Below, piece after piece: positions 7,564 to 12,906 of a DNA stretch of 14,617 nucleotides (its first letter is position 1; each line of letters begins with the position of its first letter). The notes beneath the pieces were generated by a model. That model was given only the letters and a program-made list of their open reading frames with translations, did no database searches and was not told the DNA's origin. Source of the DNA: an uncultured Lachnospiraceae bacterium (GTDB taxonomy: Bacteria > Bacillota > Clostridia > Lachnospirales > Lachnospiraceae). The stretch is taken from the NCBI GenBank assembly GCA_910585555.1, contig CAJUFU010000030.1:1-14617 (forward strand), given 5' to 3'. A program made the translations under genes and the position numbers.

Positions 7564-8627
7564 GGCTTTTTTCCGAACCTCCTCTTGTTTGCCCAAAGTA
7601 CCTCTTCCTCTTGCTGCCGCATCTCATAAGCCGTCATCAATGTTGCTGCGCCCGGCTTGTTCATATACTTCGCATACTTTATTTTCTCCCGATCTATATA
7701 GGTGGAATCACCCTCCGTATATGTATAATCCGGCACCCCATCCTTTGTGCTCTCAAAGAAGTGCACAAAATCATCTTCGTCAATTTCACCCGCCAGAAAA
7801 TCCTTCCAGAAATTCTCATGTGCCGCAAAGCGCAGATTGGCATCCGCTGGAAACCGCATCAAGAACTTCATTACCTTCTCGTATTGTCCTTCTTCCGTAT
7901 AGGTCAGGCTGAAACAGTCTCGATTCACCCACCTTGTTCCATCGAAATAAGCCTCTTTGCAGGAAATCCCATCCTGCGTATAAGCTGTGATAAACCAATG
8001 CTTCTGCTTGGGATCGTCGGTAGGGTAACTGCACTTGGTCACTTCCTCCGTGAGCAGGGCCGCTGTCCGTTCCGGGTCCAGCTCCTCGGTCTTTGCATCC
8101 GCCTGCACAGTGCTCACCACAGTCTCCGTCTTAACAGTGTTCTGCACGGTGCCTGCGGCATTAGCCGCCTCGCTTTCCGCAGTCGTTTTCACTGTAATGT
8201 CCGTTGAAACCACGGCCGTTTCTGTTCCTGCCGCATCTGCTTTTCCGTCCAGTTCTCTCCTAAGCGCTTCTTCGGCCGCCTGCTTCTCGGCTTCCTCAAT
8301 CTGCGCCTGTACTTCCTCCTGCAGGGCTTCCTCGGCCGCATCAAACTTTTCCAAAAGTTTATCCCATTCCTTCATGGTATAAGACATAGCGCCTATCTGA
8401 AAAGTAGGTTCCACCGTGCCGTCCTTTACCTTCTTCGCCATCTCGGCCATCTTTTCTAAAATCTGTTCCCGACAGGTCTTATCTGTTTCTTCCCCGGGAG
8501 CGTCAGATTCTTCGGTTCCTTTTGTCTGCGCCGGTTCTGATCCGGTCTCCTGCTCTTTTCTTGTATATTTCTTATAATATTCCTGTCCCTGCCAAGGGCT
8601 GTCATAACGATTTCCACTAATATTCAT
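7557..8627 (-). CDS. Hypothetical protein, 356 residues, no recognised family
   Basis: I do not recognise a named family, though the C-terminal half has the look of a conserved Lachnospiraceae hypothetical protein. There is no signal peptide or membrane segment, so it is probably cytosolic. Residues 1-50 are polar and charged. Residues 55-100 hold a helical segment with the phrase FQIGAMSYTMKEWDKLLEKF. Residues 100-130 are Glu/Ala-rich and probably coiled coil. Residues 131-190 are a Thr/Val/Ala low-complexity linker with repeated VVST and TVKT units. Residues 190-356 form a likely folded domain rich in aromatics, including TKCSYPTDDPKQKHWFITAY and FPADANLRFAAHENFWKDFL. The start has an AAGGAA site upstream. 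It follows the CapA-family gene by 97 nt without a clear terminator or promoter, so the two may form one transcript. Its position inside a ribosomal cluster is unusual. Confidence 0.85.
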   Translation of the reverse strand: MNISGNRYDSPWQGQEYYKKYTRKEQETGSEPAQTKGTEESDAPGEETDKTCREQILEKMAEMAKKVKDGTVEPTFQIGAMSYTMKEWDKLLEKFDAAEEALQEEVQAQIEEAEKQAAEEALRRELDGKADAAGTETAVVSTDITVKTTAESEAANAAGTVQNTVKTETVVSTVQADAKTEELDPERTAALLTEEVTKCSYPTDDPKQKHWFITAYTQDGISCKEAYFDGTRWVNRDCFSLTYTEEGQYEKVMKFLMRFPADANLRFAAHENFWKDFLAGEIDEDDFVHFFESTKDGVPDYTYTEGDSTYIDREKIKYAKYMNKPGAATLMTAYEMRQQEEEVLWANKRRFGKKPV

Positions 8628-8724
8628 AGTTGTCGTTCCTTTCCGTCTTTATTGTCATATCTCTAAAAGGAATACGAATCATCACCCCAAAAAGTTTCAC
8701 TTTCTTTATGTTTCCTTCTGGTTT

Positions 8725-10044
8725 TTACCAGGTAACATACCCGTCCTCATCAATCTGCACGCCTTCGGAAATACTGCGCATATATTGCAGTACCCGGCTT
8801 TTTTCTTCCCCATCCAAAAGTCCGGTCCTGCAGCCGTTTTGAAGACAGGGGATAAACTGGTAACTCACAAGCCCTTCCTGATCAATGACAACCTTCACCA
8901 TACCGGTATCCAAAGTCTTTGAATTAAACCAGAAATTCCCCAGGCTGTAGATTACCGGCACTCCCTGAATCACGCCGATGGGCTGCAAACAGTGGGGATG
9001 GTCTCCAATGATCAAATCTGCTCCGGCCTGCACCACCTCTGGCGCCTGTTTTAGCTGGGCCCAGTCAAGAACCGCCTCGTTCTCCGTGCCCCAGTGCAGA
9101 TACACCACCAGGAAATCACAATTCTTCTTCGTATCCTTGATCGTTTCCAACAAATTTGCACCATCCCAGCAGCGGAACACCCCGGGAGAAACATCTGTGG
9201 CTCCTCTGGTATCCGGATTGTCCAGACGTTCTATCTGCGTTGCCGTCAAGAAACCGATTTTGATATCATCAACAATATAATAAGCAGGACGACGGGCCTC
9301 TTCCAGATTATGGCCTGCCCCTATCGCTGTAACCCCCGCCTCCTTCAAAATATCGAGCGTGTCAAGAAGCGCTTCCTCCCCATAATCATACGCATGGTTA
9401 TTCGCTAAAGATACGATATCAACTCCCATATCCGTCAAATACTGCACCGTCTCTGGTCTTGCCCGGAAAGTAAACTGTTTCCCCTCAAGGGGTGCGCCCC
9501 TGTCAGAATATGCAAACTCATTGTTGAGCATCATCACGTCCGCTCTCTCCATCTCCCGAATCAGCTCCGGCGAAATGCCCTCTTCAATGCCGCCGCCCGA
9601 CTGCAGATATTTCATGATGGCATAATGATCATCAAAGAGAATATCTCCTGCAAATAACAAAGTCGCCTGTCCAGGTTCCCCGGCTTCCCGGTAGGAAATA
9701 TTATTCTGCGCCATATATTCCGGGTCATTCAGCTGCGAAGCATACCTGCCCGGCTCCTCCGTCTGTTCTATCTGTTCTATCTGTTCTATCTGTTCTGCCT
9801 GCTTCGTCTCTTCCTTTTCTGCGCCTTGCATCTCTCCAGTTGTCTGAGGCTGTCTTACCGGCTTCATCGTACTTTGAACCTGTCTGGCCGGCTCAAAGAC
9901 CCACTGGTATGCCGCCAGCGCCAAAAGTCCCAGAACCACCGCAATACTCAAGGTCAGAATAAACGGCATAATAAAACTGCGGCTTATCCTTATTCTTTTT
10001 CTTCGAATCTGTTTTCTTTTTCGTGCTTTCTTCTTTTTACTCAT
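8725..10044 (-). CDS. CapA-family metallophosphatase-like membrane protein, 439 residues
   Basis: The protein belongs to the CapA/PgsA family (calcineurin-like fold), whose members take part in poly-gamma-glutamate or capsule production. The true substrate here is unknown. Residues 1-23 are strongly basic. One membrane helix at about 24-48 anchors the protein, and a Gln/Glu-rich linker (about 55-105) leads to the extracytoplasmic domain. Putative metal-site motifs are FAGD (D134), NNE (E176), ANNH (N216, H217), HWG (H317) and GDHPH (H349, H351), followed by the family hallmark YSLGNF at about 366-371. The length is typical. The frame runs upstream to an ATG at 10104 inside the rplA terminator; the ATG at 10044 was chosen because the basic/membrane start is more plausible there. 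That start has no Shine-Dalgarno site, and the promoter predicts transcription starting at it. Confidence 0.9.
   Translation of the reverse strand: MSKKKKARKRKQIRRKRIRISRSFIMPFILTLSIAVVLGLLALAAYQWVFEPARQVQSTMKPVRQPQTTGEMQGAEKEETKQAEQIEQIEQIEQTEEPGRYASQLNDPEYMAQNNISYREAGEPGQATLLFAGDILFDDHYAIMKYLQSGGGIEEGISPELIREMERADVMMLNNEFAYSDRGAPLEGKQFTFRARPETVQYLTDMGVDIVSLANNHAYDYGEEALLDTLDILKEAGVTAIGAGHNLEEARRPAYYIVDDIKIGFLTATQIERLDNPDTRGATDVSPGVFRCWDGANLLETIKDTKKNCDFLVVYLHWGTENEAVLDWAQLKQAPEVVQAGADLIIGDHPHCLQPIGVIQGVPVIYSLGNFWFNSKTLDTGMVKVVIDQEGLVSYQFIPCLQNGCRTGLLDGEEKSRVLQYMRSISEGVQIDEDGYVTW
9762..9797. repeat. Four tandem 9-bp repeats within the CapA-family gene
   Basis: The plus-strand unit TCTGTTCTA is repeated three times exactly and a fourth time with one change (TCTGTTCTG). 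It encodes the EQI repeats in the linker at about residues 83-94. The period is a multiple of three, so changes in copy number would lengthen or shorten the linker without breaking the frame. Confidence 0.85.
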
Positions 10045-10080
10045 GGAATGATTATACCACAAAAAAGCAGACATAATCAA
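10044..10080 (-). promoter_or_regulatory. Extended -10 promoter of the CapA-family gene
   Basis: On the minus strand the -35 box is TTGATT (10075-10080) and the -10 box is a perfect TATAAT (10051-10056) preceded by TGG, an extended -10. The spacer is 18 nt. Only six bases (CATTCC) separate the -10 box from the ATG at 10044, so transcription should begin at or within a base or two of the start codon. The -35 box lies inside the distal arm of the rplA terminator. Confidence 0.72.
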
Positions 10081-10120
10081 AAAAAGGTAATGCGCGGTGC
10101 ACATTACCTTTTTTTGATTA
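10074..10120. terminator. Symmetric intrinsic terminator after rplA
   Basis: A perfect 19-bp inverted repeat (10074-10092 with 10102-10120) surrounds a 9-nt loop. One arm has a run of seven A and the other seven T, so the stem gives a U tract in either direction. It lies 17 nt past the rplA stop and would end the rpmG-to-rplA transcript. Confidence 0.85.
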
Positions 10121-10136
10121 TTTAATCGTATAGATA

Positions 10137-10826
10137 TTAATATTTAGCCGTATTAATCTTCACGCCGGGGCCCATCGTGGTCGCCAGAGTGATGCTTCTC
10201 AAATACTGCCCTTTTAATGCCGAAGGTTTTGCCTTAACGATCGCTTCCATCAGCGCGTTAATGTTCTCCTGCAACTTGCTCTCCTCAAAGGAAACTTTTC
10301 CAACCGGCACATGGATGATATTTGCCTTATCCAGTCTGTACTCGATCTTACCTGCTTTGATATCGTTGATTGCCTTTGCCACATCCATGGTTACAGTACC
10401 AGCCTTAGGATTGGGCATCAAACCTTTCGGTCCCAGTATTTTACCGAGACGTCCCACAACGCCCATCATATCAGGTGTTGCTACCACTACGTCAAAATCA
10501 AGCCAGCCTTCATTCTGAATTCTGGGAATCAGCTCGTCTCCGCCCACATGATCTGCACCGGCTGCCTCAGCCTCCGCCACCTTATCACCTTTCGCGAACA
10601 CCAATACCTTCACTGTCTTACCTGTACCGTTGGGAAGCACTACCGCGCCACGAACCTGCTGTTCCGCATGACGGCCGTCACATCCGGTCTTGATATGAAC
10701 TTCCACAGTCTCATCAAATTTTGCTGTTGCTGTTTTCTTTACTAAGGCAATCGCATCTGCCGTATCATACAGGGTTGTACGATCTACCAGTTTCGCTGCC
10801 TCCTGATATTTTTTACCATGTTTCAT
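10137..10826 (-). CDS. rplA: Large ribosomal subunit protein L1, 229 residues
   Basis: L1 forms the mobile L1 stalk on 23S rRNA that helps release deacylated tRNA from the E site. In many bacteria it also represses the L11-L1 operon by binding the mRNA. The family signature GRLGKILGPKGLMPNPKAGT is at residues 125-144, and the N-terminal VHIKTGCDGRHAEQQVRGAV stretch is typical. The length and the ends (MKHGKKYQEAAKLVD to GVKINTAKY) are normal. GGAGGGG precedes the start by about 5 nt. It follows rplK by only 13 nt, so the two are translated from one message, and it is followed by a strong terminator. Confidence 0.98.
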   Translation of the reverse strand: MKHGKKYQEAAKLVDRTTLYDTADAIALVKKTATAKFDETVEVHIKTGCDGRHAEQQVRGAVVLPNGTGKTVKVLVFAKGDKVAEAEAAGADHVGGDELIPRIQNEGWLDFDVVVATPDMMGVVGRLGKILGPKGLMPNPKAGTVTMDVAKAINDIKAGKIEYRLDKANIIHVPVGKVSFEESKLQENINALMEAIVKAKPSALKGQYLRSITLATTMGPGVKINTAKY

Positions 10827-10839
10827 GTTAGCCCCTCCA

Positions 10840-11265
10840 TTACTCTTCTACTGTGATGCCCATACTTCTTGCAGTACCGGCGATCATGCTCATAGCAGCC
10901 TCTACGCTTGCCGCATTCAAATCAGGCATCTTCATCTCCGCAATCTCCTGTAACTTTGCTTTAGAGATGGTTGCAACCTTCGTCTTATTGGGGGCTGCAG
11001 AACCGGATTTGATGTTGCACGCTTTCTTTAAAAGAACTGCCGCAGGGGGAGTCTTTGTAATGAAACTGAAACTTCTGTCTGCATACACTGTGATTACGAC
11101 AGGGATGATCACATCACCTTTATCAGCCGTTCTCGCATTGAACTGTTTCGTAAATTCAACAATGTTAACGCCATGCTGTCCAAGTGCAGGACCAACCGGC
11201 GGTGCTGGTGTTGCTTTACCAGCAGGAATCTGTAACTTGATATATCCTTGTACTTTCTTTGCCAT
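10840..11265 (-). CDS. rplK: Large ribosomal subunit protein L11, 141 residues
   Basis: L11 binds the GTPase-associated region of 23S rRNA at the stalk base and is needed for factor function and RelA-type stringent signalling. The N-terminal domain (about 1-70) contains KATPAPPVGPALGQHGVNI, the proline-rich segment of the family. The C-terminal RNA-binding domain (about 75-141) includes the AAVLLKKACNIKSGSAAPNK region. The length is exactly typical. A perfect AGGAGGTG ribosome binding site lies upstream of the ATG. A 142-nt gap with several possible RNA structures separates it from nusG, and rplA follows after 13 nt. Confidence 0.98.
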   Translation of the reverse strand: MAKKVQGYIKLQIPAGKATPAPPVGPALGQHGVNIVEFTKQFNARTADKGDVIIPVVITVYADRSFSFITKTPPAAVLLKKACNIKSGSAAPNKTKVATISKAKLQEIAEMKMPDLNAASVEAAMSMIAGTARSMGITVEE

Positions 11266-11297
11266 AGTGGCACCTCCTAAAATATTGTGGTCTAGGC

Positions 11298-11347
11298 GGT
11301 GATCTAAAAATTTTAAATGATTTAAAATGGAAGCATTTTAAATCACC
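11298..11347 (-). promoter_or_regulatory. Mutually exclusive hairpins in the rplK leader
   Basis: Two stems compete for the same bases in the minus-strand RNA. Hairpin A is a perfect 12-bp stem (11318-11329 with 11334-11345) with a four-base loop. Hairpin B pairs 11336-11347 with 11298-11309, 12 bp including one G-U pair. The leader also holds a strong Shine-Dalgarno-like GGGAGGTGA (11343-11351). The site may be a translational or transcriptional control element for rplK-rplA, for example an L1 target. This is inferred from structure only. Confidence 0.45.
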
Positions 11348-11407
11348 TCCCACACATATCTACACCCACAGCATATAGCCGCGGGAATAAATATCAGCTT
11401 CTTTCTG

Positions 11408-11926
11408 CTATCTAAGACTTCTGACTTCCGCAAAGCTGATCTCCACGGGAGTCTCTCTGCCGAATAACTCTACATTGATGGTAGCGGTCTGCTTGCTGTA
11501 ATCAATTCTCTGCACAACACCCACCGTATCCTTCCAGACACCGGCAACCACCACAATGGTATCACCCTCTGCAAAGTCAACGCTCACGTTCTCCATCTTA
11601 ATGCCCAGCGGCTTCATTTCCGCTTCTGTGAGCGGTACTGGTTTGCTTCCCGGTCCTACAAAGCCCGTGACACCTCTGGTGTTTCTTACAACATACCATG
11701 TATCGTCATTCATGACCATATTGATCAGAACATATCCCGGAAACATCTTCTTCTGAACCGTCTTACGGGCGCCATTCTTCATCTCCATGACATCCTGCAT
11801 GGGCACCTTGACTTCCAGAATCTCCTCTTCCAGATGCCTGTTCTCAATTGTCTTCTCAATATTGGCTTTTACTTTGTTCTCATACCCGGAATAAGTATGC
11901 ACAACATACCAATTCGCTTCTGCCAT
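11408..11926 (-). CDS. nusG: Transcription termination/antitermination protein NusG, 172 residues
   Basis: NusG is a general elongation factor that binds RNA polymerase and modulates pausing, termination and coupling to the ribosome. The NGN domain covers about residues 1-105. It begins with NWYVVHTYSGYENKVK and contains KKMFPGYVLINM and the TRGVTGFVGPG loop. The C-terminal KOW domain covers about 118-172 (EGDTIVVVAGVWKDTVGVV, then FGRETPVEISFAEV). Length and domain order are normal. The start is supported by GGAGG 6 nt upstream. It is 41 nt from secE, the standard pairing, and it lies ahead of rplK with no clear terminator. Confidence 0.98.
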   Translation of the reverse strand: MAEANWYVVHTYSGYENKVKANIEKTIENRHLEEEILEVKVPMQDVMEMKNGARKTVQKKMFPGYVLINMVMNDDTWYVVRNTRGVTGFVGPGSKPVPLTEAEMKPLGIKMENVSVDFAEGDTIVVVAGVWKDTVGVVQRIDYSKQTATINVELFGRETPVEISFAEVRSLR

Positions 11927-11967
11927 ACCAATCCTCCATGCCTTTTATCAACCTGTTTTGGAGCTTC

Positions 11968-12195
11968 TTAAAAAGTGAATGTGGTAAGGAAATCCACACC
12001 ATACTGCAGGCCAAAGTCCAGTAAGGTAATGATTGCTCCTACGACTAAGGAAATAATAACAACCGCCACGGATTGTTTCAAAAGGGCATCTTTATCAGGC
12101 CAGGTGATCTTCTTAAACTCAGCTTTCACACCGTCAAAAAATTTGACCGTTTTAGCTGTCTTGTCCGATTTTGCTGATTTCGCAGAATTTCCCAT
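11968..12195 (-). CDS. secE: Preprotein translocase subunit SecE, 75 residues
   Basis: SecE is the small subunit that clamps the SecY channel in the cytoplasmic membrane. This is the short single-helix form usual in Gram-positive bacteria. A basic, Lys/Ser-rich N-terminus (1-18) is followed by the conserved amphipathic segment FFDGVKAEFKKITWPDKD (about 19-36), which contains the hallmark TWP motif. One membrane helix lies at about 43-64. The start has an AAAGGAG site upstream. It lies between rpmG (37-nt gap) and nusG (41-nt gap), the canonical arrangement. I see no tRNA gene in either gap, although tRNA-Trp is sometimes found here in other Firmicutes. Confidence 0.97.
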   Translation of the reverse strand: MGNSAKSAKSDKTAKTVKFFDGVKAEFKKITWPDKDALLKQSVAVVIISLVVGAIITLLDFGLQYGVDFLTTFTF

Positions 12196-12232
12196 AGCTG
12201 CTCTCCTTTCCCTCTGAAAGAGTGACAGACAA

Positions 12233-12382
12233 TTACTTCGTTTCCTTATGCAGGGTATGTCTCTTGCAGAATCTGCAATACTTCTTGGTCTCCATTCTGT
12301 CCGGATGAGCTTTCTTGTCTTTCGTCGTATTGTAGTTACGCTGTTTACATTCTGTACATGCTAATGTGATTCTTGTGCGCAT
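12233..12382 (-). CDS. rpmG: Large ribosomal subunit protein L33, 49 residues
   Basis: L33 is a small 50S protein near the E site. The translated frame reads MRTRITLACTECKQRNYNTT and so on, ending HTLHKETK and then TAA. It carries two CxxC pairs (C9, C12, C36, C39), so this is the zinc-binding form rather than the cysteine-free paralogue some bacteria use under zinc limitation. The length of 49 residues is typical. A GGAGG site lies about 8 nt upstream of the ATG. It is the first gene after the promoter at 12486-12514 and leads the rpmG-secE-nusG-rplK-rplA run. Confidence 0.96.
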   Translation of the reverse strand: MRTRITLACTECKQRNYNTTKDKKAHPDRMETKKYCRFCKRHTLHKETK

Positions 12383-12478
12383 CTTGTTACCTCCACGTGC
12401 ATTTACTCTTCATTTACTCTGTAATCACCGGGTCTGCCCGATTTTTTAGCATAAAAAAAAGACCTAAATCTTATCTCG

Positions 12479-12514
12479 CTCACACAATATATCATATGAG
12501 AGGAGGGAAGTCAA
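12479..12514 (-). promoter_or_regulatory. Sigma-A type promoter of the rpmG-secE-nusG-rplK-rplA operon
   Basis: On the minus strand the -35 box is TTGACT (12509-12514) and the -10 box is TATATT (12486-12491), with a 17-nt spacer. Transcription would start near 12479, giving a leader of about 97 nt before rpmG. That leader contains a 10-bp direct repeat (12400-12409 and 12411-12420) of unknown meaning. Confidence 0.8.
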
Positions 12515-12709
12515 CCGCTTTTTACTATTTTACCCAGCAAACCTGCAAAAACCTGCAAAAATATTTATATAAATTATTTTTCCTGCGCCTCTTCATAATC
12601 CTTACTTTTCTTACGATATATATATAAATCTTATTTTTACATTATAAATTGTATGAAAGCAAGTTTCACCGCAAATTGCTGTAAAAAGTCCATAAAAGCC
12701 TATAAATAC
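12515..12709. other. AT-rich divergent intergenic region without a gene
   Basis: This is the middle of the 524-nt gap between rpmG and the FliD-like gene. I see no plausible coding frame with a ribosome binding site and no RNA gene. It contains an exact tandem pair of ACCTGCAAAA (12541-12560) and long A/T runs. The flanking parts hold the two divergent promoters. Confidence 0.6.
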
Positions 12710-12746
12710 TTGCATTTCTCTTATATTTAATGTTATAATAAAACTA
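12710..12746 (+). promoter_or_regulatory. Extended -10 sigma-A type promoter of the FliD-like gene
   Basis: The -35 box is TTGCAT (12710-12715) and the -10 box is TATAAT (12734-12739) preceded by TGT, an extended -10, with an 18-nt spacer. Transcription would begin near 12746, leaving a leader of about 160 nt. I do not see a flagellar sigma-factor (SigD/FliA-like) promoter nearby, which is notable for a gene related to fliD. Confidence 0.7.
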
Positions 12747-12753
12747 TAGTTTT

Positions 12754-12776
12754 CTGATAATTAGATAAATTGTCAG
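12754..12776 (+). promoter_or_regulatory. Early leader hairpin followed by TTTT
   Basis: CTGATAATT (12754-12762) pairs with AATTGTCAG (12768-12776), nine pairs including one G-U, around a 5-nt loop, and is followed by TTTT. It lies within 10 nt of the predicted transcription start. It could be a weak attenuator or a 5'-end stabilising structure. The stem is AT-rich. Confidence 0.35.
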
Positions 12777-12836
12777 TTTTCGTTCCTTTATACATAATCT
12801 TAGCATAAAATATTATATAAGTAGAAACGCCCACTA

Positions 12837-12875
12837 AGATATCTTGCAGGCAATGGATAGCCCAAGAAGATATCT
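12837..12875 (+). repeat. Inverted repeat in the leader of the FliD-like gene
   Basis: AGATATCTT (12837-12845) is complementary to AAGATATCT (12867-12875). It forms a 9-bp stem with a 21-nt loop that ends 19 nt before the ribosome binding site at 12895-12901. The left arm is itself part of a 10-bp palindrome (12836-12845). It could be a protein-binding site or an RNA structure affecting translation. Confidence 0.45.
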
Positions 12876-12906
12876 CAGAACATTTCATGGAAGAAAGGAG
12901 GGGCTT

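Noticed and set aside
7518..8207. A 229-codon plus-strand frame opposite the unknown gene
   Set aside because: Its sequence is low-quality and Leu/His/Arg-rich, and it has no clear start signal. The minus-strand frame has a ribosome binding site and protein-like composition.
10045..10104. N-terminal extension of the CapA-family protein to the ATG at 10104
   Set aside because: The ATG lies inside the rplA terminator hairpin and upstream of the predicted promoter's transcription start. The basic segment plus membrane helix makes a natural N-terminus at 10044.
12196..12232. tRNA-Trp gene near secE, as in some Firmicutes
   Set aside because: The rpmG-secE gap is 37 nt, too short for a tRNA, and no cloverleaf is seen nearby.
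12428..12440. Small palindrome CGGG-TCTG-CCCG followed by T residues on the plus strand
   Set aside because: The stem is only 4 bp and there is no plus-strand gene upstream for it to terminate.
12541..12560. Tandem 10-bp repeat as a CRISPR-like or regulatory array
   Set aside because: There are only two copies with no spacer and low complexity, so it is probably slippage.
12746..12906. c-di-GMP riboswitch in the leader of the FliD-like gene
   Set aside because: The conserved core sequences of both known c-di-GMP riboswitch classes are absent.
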